Assembly: GCA_036874045.1 (NCBI GenBank)
Contig: JAZBRI010000011.1
Coordinates: forward strand, 9,291,501-9,355,500
Direction: 5' to 3'
Origin: Cymodocea nodosa
Lineage: Eukaryota; Streptophyta; Magnoliopsida; Alismatales; Cymodoceaceae
Length of the DNA stretch: 64,000 nt
Positions 11,251-23,367 of this stretch are shown here, in pieces (the first letter of the stretch is position 1; each line of letters starts with the position of its first letter). The position numbers and the translations under genes are program-made. Below the pieces are notes generated by a model, which did no database searches, was not told the DNA's origin, and saw nothing but the letters and a program-made list of their open reading frames with translations.

Positions 11251-12010
11251 CAAGAGCTTCTAATTGAACATTTTCATTTTCAACAAATCTCTTCTTGATC
11301 TCCTTCTACATTTATGCTTTCACTTTCTCCTAAATTTTCAGAATTTAGTTTCCTATTCAATTCTTCTTGAATCACATCATCTAGCATATCTCCTTCATCC
11401 TCTAAAAAGTCTATAATATGTAAGGACATTTCTAACTCCTCAAACTTCTCTAGTTTGAAAATGTTTAATTGAGTATCCTCATTAACATATGCTAACTTCA
11501 TCACTCCAGTTTTACAATTTATAATAGTCCCTGATGTTGCTAAAAATGGTCTTCCCAAAATTAAAGATGTATCATGATTTTGTTGCTTAATTTGTTGGGA
11601 ATCCAAAATTACAATATCAATAGGATATATGAAGTTTTTTATTTTAATTAGGACATCCTCTATTTTTCCTCTAGGGTATCTTATACTTTTATCAACTAAT
11701 TGAATAACAATCCTAGTAGGGATTAAGCCTTCTAATCCTAAGGATGCAAATATATCACTCGGCATAACATTTATACCTGCACCTAAGTCTATTAAGGTTC
11801 TTTCTAGTATAGCATTTCCAATGGTGCATGACATAACAGGAATTCCAGGATCAGATAACTTTTCAGGAATTTGTGGTTGAAATAGGGAACTACTTTGCTC
11901 AGCTAAAAAGACTTTCCTTAAAACTTTTCGCTCTCTTTTCTTAGTACACCAATCCTTAAGAAATTTAGCGCAATGTGGCATTTTCTGCAATAAATCTAAT
12001 AAAGGTATGT
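11251..12010 (-). pseudogene. gypsy-1 aspartic protease (G1)
   Basis: An open 236-residue stretch (11990-11280) encodes the retroviral-type protease. The active-site segment is LIDLGAGINVMP near 11780 and the conserved LILGRPFLAT lies near 11540. Upstream, CAKFLKDWCTKK is the usual Athila lead-in. The downstream acidic region joins RT. The matching block in copy G3 is 32990-33800. This segment is itself open, but the polyprotein is broken on both sides. Confidence 0.85.
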
Positions 12011-12960
12011 TAACTTATACTTTTTCAAGAATTTCTCTAATTCGTTCTTTTTTTCAAGAAATGTTTGTTATAATCTTTCAGGATAGGGTGCTAATGATTG
12101 GGATTAACAAGATTCCTTTTCTTTCATTGGATTCAATTGATCATTTTTAATCTCATTTTCAAATCAGATTTTTCTTCATTGATTTCTAAGTTTTCAAATA
12201 TTACATTTTCATTATCGTTTTGAATTTTGTTCTTATCCACCTTCATCTTACTTTCTTTTTGAATTCTTGGTGCTATATTAGTTCCATATCTTAATGTTAT
12301 ACATACATCTTTCAGATTTTCATTACTTTCATGATGTTCTTGTATTTCATTTTCGTGATTATGATCTTCAATTGTTTTTAGTTTTAAATCACATTCTTTA
12401 AATTCTATTACATTGGTACTTTCTTTTGTCCATTTATCTTGCAAATTATGCAAATCTAGAACATTAAAGTTTTCATTTGTGTTTTCCTGTTGCATAACTT
12501 GTAAATTCATCCAATGCTTTTAATTTTTTTTCCAAATCATCTAATCTCATTACATTCAATTTTTGATCAATTTTCATTATGGTTTTTTCAGTTTCGTATA
12601 TGATATCAATTTTAAGTTCCGAATATTCTTCCCTATAATTTAACTGGTTGACTTCTTATTGCTAACACATATATTGTTCTAGTTTGTCCATGTTTTGCTC
12701 TAAGCTACACTCTAATCTGTCATACCTATCCCAAACTTCCTTGTCTCTCAACATATTATTTTTTTCTAAACAGACCATTAATTAGGTAAACTAGAGGATT
12801 CTCATACTCAACTCTATTATATTGAATATAATTCATTTGTGATTCATGTGATCTAACCATCTGCAATTGTCTTAGTTTCAAACAATCAAAGATGTCATGA
12901 CCTTCCAAATTACAAAATTCACATATGCTAACTACAGGTTTCAAAAATCTTTAAGCATAT
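12011..12960 (-). pseudogene. gypsy-1 nucleocapsid-like start of polyprotein (G1)
   Basis: Read from about 12960 leftwards, the region begins directly after the PBS with LKPVVSIC and a CCHC knuckle CEFCNLEGHDIFDC (Cys-X2-Cys-X4-His-X4-Cys). It continues into an Asn/Glu/Lys-rich linker with CITLRYGT near 12290, equivalent to the VTLRSG block of Athila gag. There is no capsid domain between the PBS and the knuckle. Copy G3 (31972-32811) and the unrelated gypsy-2 copy G2 (48642-48300) show the same order. Stops interrupt the region. Confidence 0.72.
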
Positions 12961-13046
12961 GCCATATTCTCAATTATAAAATAAAACATACAACACTCCT
13001 TCTGATATTAAAACAAAACAACTCTCTCAGTTGCTTAACTTCTCAA

Positions 13047-13064
13047 TCTCCAGCAACGACGCTA
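13047..13064 (-). other. gypsy-1 primer binding site (G1)
   Basis: The minus strand reads TAGCGTCGTTGCTGGAGA, a decayed tRNA-Asp PBS, seven bases from the LTR edge at 13072. Confidence 0.75.
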
Positions 13065-13071
13065 GAAAACT

Positions 13072-14906
13072 TGTTTTGTTGTGAATAGTTAAGTTCTTTG
13101 ATTTTGTTTTTATGCTTATATTAATAAATTCTTTTAAAAATAAACAAACAACCTTTCGCACAAATTAGATATTAAGTCCAATTTGTATTTTAACTGCAAG
13201 TGCACAGTGTATATTATATTTATGTGAAAGTACAGGTCGATCTCATAGAGATTGAGTAAGAATTGTGTACTATTTTGGTTTTTATATTGGAGTTTATATG
13301 TGTTCAATTGAGTACTCCGTTGAGTTACAATTAATTCAACGAATTTAGTTCGTGGAGTTATGGTTAACTCAACAGACTAACCTCGTGGACTTAAGTTAAC
13401 TCCACAAGTCTATCTTTCTAGTTAAATATTGCTATTTACAGAGGAATTCGGCCAACCATTGGGTGGTTCCATAGAATGTAAATAACATCCATTAAGCTCT
13501 TTAATGTTAGTTAATATTAGATTTGTCATTAAGCAACACTAACATTCAGATATTTCATATAGTAGCCATTAAAATCTTTAAGTATCTAGGACGAATCAAT
13601 TTCAATAAACTGTAAACTATTTTCTGTTTTCTAAATCAAAAAAACATAAAACATTCAAAATAATGACAATGATAACATTAATCACGATACAAAACAAACA
13701 ATACAACACTTTAATACTAAATGTAAACATGGATAATGAGTTGTTTTTGGTATTTTTGTTTTGATATGTTCTTGAAGATGAGCGAAAGGTGAAATGTAAA
13801 AATCTCTATCGATAGTAAAAACTTCTATCACTACATGCGACGCGATTACACTACTGAAAACTTAATCACTTACAATCTTGCCTCGTCTACCTATAGAATC
13901 ACGAATCAAGAATTGTAAGATGATCTCCTCTTCAGCATACTGGCATCAACTTGAAACCAAGGTTAGAAGCTTTACGATCTCTTAAGATATAAGTCGGTGC
14001 TTAGTGAAAATGGTTTCCCTTCTTGCGACGCGATCGCTCCTCACAATGGTTGTCAGTCACTGTGTTTGGCTCAGAATCAACCCAACATCTGGAAAGTTTC
14101 CTCACAGGCATTCGATGGTTGGTGATTTTGGTGGTGGTGTGGAGCTTCAGGGAACTTCCGATGCTTCCTATAGTTAGCGTGGTTCTCCACCTTCACACAC
14201 ACACTTTTCATCTTTCTTCTCTTCTTTTATATTTCTTTCAGTAATAACTGCTTCCACTTAAATGATTGGTTGGATTTCCTTCATTCATATCAACAATGGT
14301 GATTTCCTCTTCATTCCACGAGTGAATTCTTGCGTGATACATGTAATCATGGTTTTCCTTTGAATTTCTTGTTTTTGCAACTGCTATAGTGGCATGTTAG
14401 AAAATAAATGGTCTGTGGAGTTAGTGTAACTTAACGAACTTACTTCGTTGATTTAACTATAAAACACGTGCAATAAAGAAATAACAAGTTTAGATGTTTC
14501 TGATAGTTACAACTATAAGTATCCGAAACTTATATACATTTTAGATAGTTAGCACTTAACCTTCCAAAAGATAACTTAAGTCAAGTTTCCAGCATGCAAC
14601 ACGTGTCCTCCAAGAAATAATAAAATATTCTTTTATCGTTTAAAACATAACTATCTGGTACATTAAATGTAACTCTTTGAAATAATAGAAAATTCAGAGA
14701 CTTAGGAATTAAAAAGCCTGTAATTCACCGATAGTTCAGAAATGTACTTAATTAACATTAATTTCCTGAAATTATGTAGATTCTTTCATTAAATCATATA
14801 ACAGTACAATTATAACATAATGGCTTAATTCTCATATGATAAGCTAAATATTATGTAATTAACCATCATTTAACCATTAATATTATGCACTTTTTCATTC
14901 TAAACA
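13072..14906 (-). repeat. gypsy-1 5' LTR (G1)
   Basis: This LTR of about 1835 bp runs on the + strand from TGTTTTGTTG beside the PBS to TCTAAACA at 14906 (minus start TGTTTAGAATGA). It aligns in inverse orientation along its length with the G3 LTR at 29919-31888. It contains a conserved TATA motif (14224-14231) and hairpin motifs near 13310-13400 and 14400-14460. Its outer edge abuts a gag capsid fragment, and the first bases of the LTR supply that fragment's stop codon. The + strand ORF at 14023-14244 lies inside the LTR and is not considered coding. Confidence 0.88.
14224..14231 (-). promoter_or_regulatory. TATA box of gypsy-1 LTR (G1)
   Basis: The minus strand reads GAAATATAAAAGAAG. The same TATAAAAG with the same flank occurs in the G3 LTR at 30736-30743, so it is conserved between copies and likely marks the U3 core promoter. 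Confidence 0.55.
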
Positions 14907-15899
14907 ATTATCTTTCTGGTTTCTAGCATAAATAATATCTAAGTCATTAATATTTGCATTATTTTCTACTAGTTTTTGATTTAATGATAACTCCTCTATT
15001 TTCTTTGTTAACTCAGTTAATTTAACTTCAAGTATAGTGTTGGAATCTATTTCATACATTCCCTTTGGCAATATTCTTTTATCTGTAATAGCTTCAACCA
15101 AGTTTTCCCACTAAGCAATTCTTTTTGCAAAGTTTTCTAAGTATGCCCATGCTTCTTCACTACACAATTTCAAAAATCCATTCTGACAAGTAGATTCTAA
15201 AAAATATTTAGTTGAAACATCTATGCCTTCATAAATTATACCTATTAATTGTGCTTTACTCATTCATGATGTGGACATTGAGTCAGTAAATCTTTAAATC
15301 GTTCAAAATATTTCTAAAATGATTCTTTTTGTTTTTGGCTACACATTAATATTTCCCTTTTCTTTTTAATCATTTGATGTGTTGGATAATATTTTTCCAA
15401 AAAAAATAGAGCAAAATTCAGTCCATGCAGAAACTGAATCAGGCGATAGAGTATATAACCATCTCTTAGCTATGTCTTTTAAAGTAAAAGAAATATATCT
15501 AAGTTTAATAGCATCAATACTCATGTTCGGCATTTTCATCATTTGACAAACTTTATTAAATTCTCTATAGAAATAATAGGCATCTTCTCTTTCTAATCCA
15601 TGAAAGTGTGGCAATTGACTAATATAATTAGATTTCAATTCAAACCTATCTCCCTCAAAGTTTAGCAATTGTATACATGAAGGTTCATCAACTAATTCAG
15701 GAAGCAAAATTTTCCCTAATGGTTTTTCTATTGGAGTAGTCATATCTTTGTTCTCCTTTAAAGAAAGGTTAGCTACACCCCTAAGGATTTCATTAAAGTT
15801 TAATTCAGAAAATATTTCAATAAGCCTCTATGTTAAATAATCCTGTGTAGGTATTCTTACTAGTCGTTTAGTGCTAGGAGAACGAGTCCATGTGCTCAT
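14907..15899 (-). pseudogene. Athila-like gag capsid fragment
   Basis: From a plausible start MSTWTRSP at 15899, the minus strand encodes a capsid-type gag: LPHFHGLEREDAYYFYREF near 15600, IKLRYISFTLKDIAKRWLY near 15490 and LIGIIYEG near 15240, then KLTELTKKIEEL near 15010. A frameshift lies near 15390, after SAWTEFCSIFF, with stops downstream. It ends exactly at the outer edge of the G1 LTR, where the nucleocapsid would be expected to begin. Either G1 inserted into another gypsy element at this point, or capsid and nucleocapsid have become separated by an LTR. Confidence 0.75.
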
Positions 15900-16868
15900 A
15901 AACTCTTAACATAAAGTAAAATGCAAAAGTTTAATTACATACTAATCTGAAGTTTTGTTCTAAATAAATAATTATTAATAGATGAAGTTGAATTAGCTAC
16001 TTCTCCTTCGAGTTCCCCCAACGAATTCTATTTCCTCTTCTTAATTGCTAGTAACTAGTAAATAACATTTTGTTCTATATTTATAATGCACGTCCATAAT
16101 GCAAATGAATTTTGTTGCAAAAACATGTCTTCTAACATGTAGTATGGTTCCTATTTTTATGGATATGTGTTCCACTTCTAATTTTTAAATTTTAGTAACC
16201 ACTAAACCCACGAAGTCTAATTCATGGAGAAAAGAATAACCGTTAAGCTAACTCTATGAACTAACTTCGTTGAGTTACAGATAACTCAATGGAGTGTCCT
16301 TAGTTATTGTTCCTAACTCAGCAAACTAACATCATTGAATTACAACTAACTCAATGGACTAACTTCATCTTCTATTTGCTAACTCCAAGGACTAACTTCG
16401 TTAAATTATAGATAGCTCAACAGAGTGACCTTATATTTTATTATTGACTTCGTGGAATTAAGGTTAACTCCATGAACTAACTTCGTTAAGTTAACACTTA
16501 GCAAATGTTCCTAAGGAACTTACTTCTCATCTTAACTTCTATATTTTATTTCTGCATAATATCAACTTAAATAAAGTTAAATACATTACATTAATGCAGT
16601 GTTCCAATTTAAGCTCAGTTAAATTCGAACATTTTATGCATATTTAACTTATAGTTCATTTCCTGTTATGTAGAAAAATGGAATTTCTGCAATCTGTAAA
16701 CATATTCAGGCATTTTCAAATCATCATGCATTTAACCACATCATTTATAAAATTTTAAAACTTGTCCCACAAAGCTTTAAATAAATAGATATACCAAATT
16801 TATCTTCAATATAGTTCTAAATTAAATCATTCATTCTAAAACACACAAATTCAAAAGCATGTTGATGT
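15900..16868 (-). other. LTR-like, hairpin-rich spacer of unclear origin
   Basis: No coding sequence is recognised. The stretch 16210-16520 repeats GAGTTA/TAACTC hairpins as in the LTRs and the G1 spacer. It lies between the end of the accessory ORF and the capsid start, where an LTR plus leader could be expected, but I cannot find convincing TG...CA edges or a standard PBS. GTTGGGGGAACTCG near 16006-16022 (minus) is the only purine-rich candidate. Confidence 0.35.
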
Positions 16869-19077
16869 TCAAATATTCATATATATGCATTGTTTACAAT
16901 TACATATAGATATTTTCAGTACAAGTAGATTCATAGATCCTATAAAGTCTCTAGAAGGTCTAGCAATTTTAGCAGCAATAATAGAAATGTAATTTCTATA
17001 TTCCTTCACTGAAATGGCCCTAGATCTCATCCTTTTAGATGTCCATTTCATGAAGTCAATTCCATCCACCATCAGTAGTGGAATTAAATCTCCATAAAAT
17101 ATTTTCTTCTTTATTGCTCTCAGCTTGGAGATAAATACTTTGTACCAATTTACTTGAATTTTGTTCACAACTGCATATGTGGCCCACTTAACAAATTAAC
17201 TAAGTTCAATGTCATAGCCTTGTCTTTGATAAACAGTTTTTACCAATATGGTTGCCACTATGTGTGCCTTTCCATTTAAGTACTTCATTCTATTTAGTAG
17301 TGGCACATGAGGGTCACTAGCTATGCACTGTTTAATTTCCTATTCAAACCATTCCACTATAGTTGTTTCTTCTAGAATTTCAATCCCTTCATTTTTCAAT
17401 CCAAAAATGTTGTGGAAAAGCTCAAGTGTTATCTGAATATTAACTTCCTCCATGTTTGCAATTAAATTTCCTTCTTCCTCTCTTAAGTTTGCATAAAAAC
17501 AGGGTACTAAATTTTCATAAACTACATGCCCTTTATGTTTTGGAATAAATTCTAGTAGGCCCTAGAATTCTAATAATTCTCTAATGTCCTCCATTCCAGT
17601 CCAATCTACTAGCCTAGTATAAATTATATCATACCCCTTTATTTCTTGATATTTGTTGTATGCTTCCTAACTCCAAAAGTGAACTTCATTCAAAATTGTT
17701 GCTTCAGACGGGTCAAGAATTTGGATTTGTTGCTCTAGAGGGGTTTGTTCCTGAATTTCTTCTTCAAGCTACTAAGCTTGTTGTTGTACTTGTTGCTGAA
17801 ATAATCTAGAGATTCCTACCTTTCAACTCTTAATTATGGTGGAGATCTTGTAGAACTTTCCACACTTCTCTCTTGTAATTTCTCCATTAATTTCTGAAGA
17901 GTTTCATTCTCTTCAAACGAATTTATCGAATTTTTCTCTTTCTGTTTAGCTTCTTTTCTTTCTTCTTCCTCCTCACTACCAATCTACATTGTTACTGTTC
18001 TTTTTGATTCATTAGCAGATTGGAATGGAGTCTCAGGCACAAATCTTCTGCCCTAACTTTAGTTTCTTCAGGCTGCAGCTCTTGCTCTTCTTCTTCTTCC
18101 AATAATAAATCAACAAAAATGGGCTCTTTATGCCCTACTATAAATACTATAGGCTTAACTTTCATTTCTTCTTGAGCCTCAAACACTATTTCTTTTCCTT
18201 TTTTTCTTCTTAATAGTTATGCCTACTCTTCTTCTTCTTCTTCCTCGGATAGTAAGTCAACAAAAATGGGCTATTTAGGCCCTTGAGCCATAGGTTCCAA
18301 CTCTTCCTGTTTTACTTCTTCCTCTATATTTACTAATCTCGAAGGACCAGCCTCAACTTCTCTTGCAACTGGTGCACTAACTACTCCCTGTTGTGATTGT
18401 AATTTAATATTAATTCTTACTTGTACTCTTTCTTGGATCCTTCACCTCTAGATTTCGTCAAATAGAATAATTGTTTTAACTCTTGCCAAGGCTTCATCAA
18501 CACCTTGATCTTTCTAGAGTTTAACTAACTCTTCTAATTCTTTTTCCTCCTCCTCAGATCCTAGACCTACCATTACAAATTTATCTCCCTGTTGTGGTTG
18601 GTATGAAGGTCTCGGTTGTTGCCCTATTACTACAAACGCTTCAACTTCTTCTCTTTCTTCTTGTTGGTTTGAAGGTCCTAGCTGTTCTTCTTGTTCTTCC
18701 TACATTTCCAATTGTTCTTTTCTTTGTTGCTCTTCTCATTGCAACCTTGCATGTGCCACTATCTTCCTTATAAACCACAGTCGAGATTTCCTTCTAATAA
18801 GTTCTAGGGCAACTTCATTATTTAGCCTAATTTTTCTTTCTTTACTTACAACAGTCTCAGTAGCTACCCGTATTCTTGTTTCCATTATTTCAAGTATTCT
18901 AATATTTAAATTTACCAAAACTTTTGTAAAAAAGAAGAAGTCAACCTCTACCTTTTCTAGTTGTTTCTCTCTGGTCATGTTTCTGATTTTCTATCTTGAA
19001 TGTCATTCCTCCGACTCTCTAAGAATTCTGGTAATGTCAATCTGATTCTAGAAGTTTTGCATCATCTTGGTCTTCAT
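16869..19077 (-). pseudogene. accessory ORF, gypsy-1 linked, near full length
   Basis: This starts at MKTKMMQNF (19077) and runs about 735 codons with several stops and at least one frameshift between 18186 and 17168. The N-terminal half is charged and Glu-rich (PIFVDLLLEEEEEQE near 18100). The C-terminal half, 17620-16869, carries a domain shared with the copia ORFs at 20404-23055 and 37872-40518: GMEDIRELLEF, NLVPCFYANLREEEG, TLELFHNIFGLKNEG and KIQVNWYKVF have clear counterparts there. I think this resembles the putative plant transposon protein domain family, but that is recollection rather than a search. No transmembrane segment is obvious. The upstream spacer matches that of G1, which links it to gypsy-1. 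Confidence 0.68.
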
Positions 19078-19556
19078 TATGTTACTGAATGGAATGGAAC
19101 GGAATGGCTTTAATCTTTACTGTTCCAAGTTCTAAATGATTTCTACAAATAATGCCCCCAAATCCTAAGTTTTAATCTAAATAAGCCCTAAGTTTTTGGC
19201 AGGTAATTGGGTCATTTCCCACGCAATCTATCACTACTAACATGTATTACTCTATAGAGTTAACTATAACTCCATAGACTAAATCTGTGGACTTACCTTA
19301 AGTACTCCATTGAGTTACAGTTAACTCAACAGAGTAAATTCGTTAACTTATCCTAGACTCAACGGAGTAAGTTCGTTGAGTTAAGCTTAACTCAACGGAC
19401 CTCTCAAAAAGTTATAACTAATAAAAATAATTATAATAATAATTTTTATTTAGTCAACACTAAAGAATCTCTAATCTGACCGACTCTTAATTTTACTATT
19501 TCTTAACTTCAATCAAATCGTTGTACTTCCTCGGTTAAACCAAAATTACAAATTAC
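19078..19556 (-). other. spacer upstream of gypsy-linked accessory ORF
   Basis: Matches 7642-8110 of G1, including the shared AATCTGACCGACTCTTAATTT block. It has hairpins at 19300-19336 and 19371-19400 (GTTCGTTGAGTTA facing TAACTCAACGGAC). No coding sequence. Confidence 0.5.
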
Positions 19557-19905
19557 AAATTAAATGAAAGAATCTGCATAATTTCAAGAAATTAACATTA
19601 ATTAAGTACATTTCTGAACTATCGGTGAATTACAAGCTTTTTAATTCTTAAGTATCCAAATTGTCTATTATTTCAAAAAGTTATATTGCATGTACCAAAC
19701 AGTTATGTTTTAAATGATTGAAGAATATTTTATTATTTCCTAAAGTACACATGTTGAAACCTTAATGCATACCTTAAGTGAATGTTCGGTAAGTTATATG
19801 GTAACTCTCTGAAATACATCTAAGCATCGGATAGTTAGGTTTGTAAGTATCCGAAATATCTGAACTCCTTAAGTTAGAATTATGCACGTGTTGAATTTCA
19901 TTGCT
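19557..19905 (+). repeat. gypsy-1 LTR fragment, plus orientation
   Basis: Matches 30027-30370 of the G3 LTR, for example AATGAAAGAATCT, TTAATTAAGTACAT and ATGCACGTGTTGAATTT. Neither LTR end is present. On its right it passes into the leader of the copia accessory ORF, so the junction records a deletion or recombination. Confidence 0.72.
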
Positions 19906-20403
19906 TTATTATGTGTCATGTTGAAACTCGAACAATTATGCTTAAGTTTTCGACTTTTACACATATCCATTCGAGAAACTCAAACAATTAACTTAATATT
20001 ATTATATTTTTCTGAAAGACTTAATATCTAACAATAACTATTCTAGTTTGTCGTATAGTTATGTGCTTTACTACTCATAAAACTCGAATAGTTATCATAA
20101 GTCTTCAAGTTTTCTCAATTTTTACTTAGCTAGTAGTTATTTTCTTTACATGAACAGTTACGCTAAGTATTCTACTTTTGTCGGTTGTAAAACTCGTACA
20201 GTTATTGTAAGCATTCGAGTTATTTATCAGTAGCAGATCTTATATTTATGATTTCAATGATTGAATCCGTTTATCCGTTTATAAACTCAAAGAGTTATAA
20301 ATGTTTTACTAACAACTTTTTGTGTTTCTACCTTAGTAAAACCCTAGTTTCACAATCTTTACTTCCACTAAATTCTATAGTGAACAGTGAAGATTAATTG
20401 ACA
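19906..20403 (+). other. leader of copia-1 accessory ORF (C2)
   Basis: Closely similar to 37410-37871 in copy C. It is non-coding and rich in short motifs pairing AACTCG with CGAGTT and carrying AGTTA (for example AAACTCGAACAATTA, AAACTCGTACAGTTA). It ends just before the ATG of the accessory ORF. Conservation between two copies suggests a functional leader or internal promoter. Confidence 0.5.
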
Positions 20404-23055
20404 ATGTCAAGACGTGGAAGAGGACGTGGTAGAATGACCAAAGTGTAGAAAAGAGAGATGGAACTTTAGAAGATAGATAATGAGATCAACGACATTTACT
20501 CAAGGTATACTTTTTCTAATGAAGTACTACATGAAATTAGAAAAGTTGTTCAAGACAAGAAAAATTTCTGTTGGAAATTTATCCGAAATTATGCTGAAAC
20601 ACAGTTTAGACTAAGACAGACTGAACTTTCCACGTTACAAATGTGGAAATGAACTTTACAACCTAACCCTAAGGTTGTTACAAGTTCTGGACATGTACTT
20701 GAAAAATCGGTATAGTCTATTACTTATTATGGAAAGAAATGGGGACCAATGATAGAAAATGCCAACAAGGAATTAGAATCTTTGTATTCCCAACATTATT
20801 TTCCCCTAGCTGTTTTAGACGACATCCAACAATTTATTGATGAACAAAAAACTACCATTTGGAAAATGGGCCTTTGTAGTGAAAAATAAAAAGTTTATCA
20901 ACTAAAAATGGCAGAGGTTGAGAGCTTAAAACTCTATATTCCATTATTACAACCTAGGCATCATGGTGAAGGACCATCACGACCATAGGTGCCTTTAATA
21001 GGGGAAATTAAGACAATTTTAGAACCTCCTGAACAACCAAAAACACTGTAGACATATAGTTGGAAAAAGAAGAAGACATTAGAATATTTTGGACTAACTG
21101 CAAGTGTACCAGGCATATTGTCGCAAAGAGAAAAATCTTTGAAAAATGGAAAACTATGTTCCATTGCACAAGCTGGACAGAATTTTGTTTCAAGAATCCC
21201 AGTAGATGTGACAAATATCGGATTACAGGCATACACTTTAAAGTATTGTGTCACATTAGTGCATAATGTTTCTTTTAATACAATGGATAGTTTTTCACAT
21301 CATGTTGCAAGCCAACATTCTTTTCCTACGGAAAGAGAACATGTAGGACATTTTGATGATATATATACAGATGATATCAATTTTGATGACATTTTTGATG
21401 ATATAAACACTAAGTCTATGAATTTTGATGATATTTCATCTGAAGAGGAATGTACAAATATTTTTCCTCTTACTGTATCTCAGATAGAGACTTTTGCTTT
21501 TTGGAATAGTTACTTATACTATAGTTTATACATGTGGTTATGTCTGTTACAGTATATAGTATATTTGTTGATAAATGTATATAATCAACAAACTACACAG
21601 TTACAAATAGAATATAACACTGCCAATGTCTCAGTTATAGAAATTTCAAAAATACAAGATGATTCTATTACATAGATAGATATAGAACATTCTTTCATAC
21701 CGAGACAGTTGTTGTATAGACAAATCATAGAGATAAATGTTGCTAATAGGTAGATTAATAAAGAGACTATTGCTACTGATATGTTTGACGAAGATTAAAC
21801 AGAAGAATTTCAACAGATTATTGATATGACAATAATCGATATTTCAAACATTTATAATAGCTTTGATAAAAATTCCACCAATTCTAAAAGATCTGAACAT
21901 ATAGATGCTACTGATAATAATGAAACAAATCCCAAATTAGAATATCATGACAGGAAAATACCTAATCCTAAACAGAATTTAGACGAAAATACATTGTTAT
22001 GGTTCAGAAATAGTTCTTGTTATGAAAAATTTCAGACATATAAAACTTTTACAATTTTATATTCAAGACCAGTTAAGTTTGAAGGGATGGCACATATACG
22101 AGAAATGTTTGAATTTCAAGGGTTGTTGACTCTGCTTCCACAACAGCTAGGCCATCTTGTTATGCTAGAAATTATAAGTTATTTTTACTCAAACTTAACA
22201 ATGGAAGAAGGTACTCCTGTTTCCAATATACAAGACTATGATATTTATTTAACTCTAGAATTACTTTATCAAGTATTTGGTCTGAAAAATGAAGGACTTA
22301 AATTATCAGAAAGAAAATAGGTTTATCGGTTGGGATGGGACATTAAAAGTTTAGCCAAAGATCCGACTGCCAACAATCCAATGAGATTACTAAATGATTT
22401 AAATGGCCAAGCACGTTTTATTGCAAAAATACTGCATGCTTCACTCTTTCAAAGGTTTGGTCATGGTGTAGAGGTTGGCAGATGTTGTCTTTATGCTACA
22501 TATGTATTAATTAACCATATACAGGTGAACTAGTATGATATTTTTGTTTCTCAAATCTTAAACTTGCAGAGTAAATTATTTTATGGTGACACACTTTTGA
22601 GAATTGTGGCAACCCAAACAAATATTACATCTTAGCCATAGAAAAGATTAAAGTCAAGATCTTTCTCTACAAAGGAACTATAAAAATACCAGGAAGTAGA
22701 TACACCTGTAATTCGACAGCAACAACAACAACGGGATTGGCAAAATCAATCACAACAGCAATAACAACAATTGACACAGTTTTCAGAACAACAGCAATGT
22801 ACAGATACAAATACAAGTATACATACAAATACAAATATAGGTATACATATAGATACAAATATAAGTATACATACAGATACACATATAGATTTACATACAG
22901 ACATAAATACTAAAATTTTACAGCAACCGTCACAAGTTTCACATTCTAATTTTGATCAAACAATAATTGATTAGATCAACAAAGTAAGTACAGAAATTGC
23001 AAGGCAAATTTCAAATACTTTAATCAATATTTTTCGAAGACAAAGAGGCTTGTGA
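20404..23055 (+). pseudogene. copia-1 accessory (envelope-position) ORF, copy C2
   Basis: A single frame of 884 codons, counting the stop, runs from MSRRGRGRGRMTK to RRQRGL. It is interrupted by about fifteen in-frame stops but no frameshift. Order of features: a basic Gly/Arg start; a charged, probably helical region to about residue 250; Asp-rich DDINFDDIFDD near 325; a strongly hydrophobic stretch near residues 365-392 (LYMWLCLLQYIVYLLINVY), likely membrane-spanning; a C-terminal domain near 535-740 with GMAHIREMFEFQGLL and ATYVLINHIQVN; a Gln-rich tract; and Thr/Asp/Ile/His repeats near 800-840. It sits directly before the PPT and LTR, the position of the envelope-like gene in SIRE-type copia elements. 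Function unproven. Confidence 0.75.
22800..22915 (+). repeat. degenerate tandem repeat in accessory ORF
   Basis: Degenerate units of TACATA(C/T)A(A/G)ATACAAATA encode repeating IHTDTN-type peptides. A shorter version lies at 40305-40375 in copy C, so repeat number varies between copies. Confidence 0.75.
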
Positions 23056-23367
23056 TTATACAAATTATGTATTGCATGATTTATTTACCAAAAATTACTT
23101 GTGTAAAGCAATTGCATTATGTAAACTATTTACTGCATTTAATGATCATATACTTGTTTTTGACAGTGTATGTTTAAAATAGTTTTATTCAAATAGTTTA
23201 TCCTTATCCATGAAAGTTATGCATGTTTAAAAATGTCTTTTTGAACGATATATACTTTGCAAGTTTTTCTTCCTTACATTTTATTTACTTTTTTATAATG
23301 CCAAAAAGGGAGAGAAGATATATTATTTTGACTTATTAGGTTTTGACATCATCAAAAAGGGGGAAAT
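23056..23367 (+). other. copia-1 3' untranslated region and PPT (C2)
   Basis: Non-coding. It carries two purine tracts: AAAAAGGGAGAGAAG near 23303 and the main PPT CAAAAAGGGGGAAAT at 23353-23367, touching the LTR start. The arm CATCATCAAAA (23347-23357) pairs with TTTTGATGAT (23382-23391) inside the LTR. Confidence 0.75.

Noticed and set aside
14023..14244. 73-codon frame with a hydrophobic tail
   Set aside because: It falls inside the gypsy-1 LTR and crosses the reverse of its TATA box; not preserved as an ORF in the G3 LTR.
16003..16022. Possible PBS or PPT (TTGGGGGAACTCG on the minus strand) marking a further gypsy LTR
   Set aside because: No TG/CA LTR edge lies next to it and it does not match a tRNA end I can name; left as unexplained spacer.
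22667..22882. Tyr/Leu/Val-repeat frame on the minus strand
   Set aside because: It is the antisense reading of the ATACAAATA repeats of the accessory ORF. The same applies to 40112-40540.
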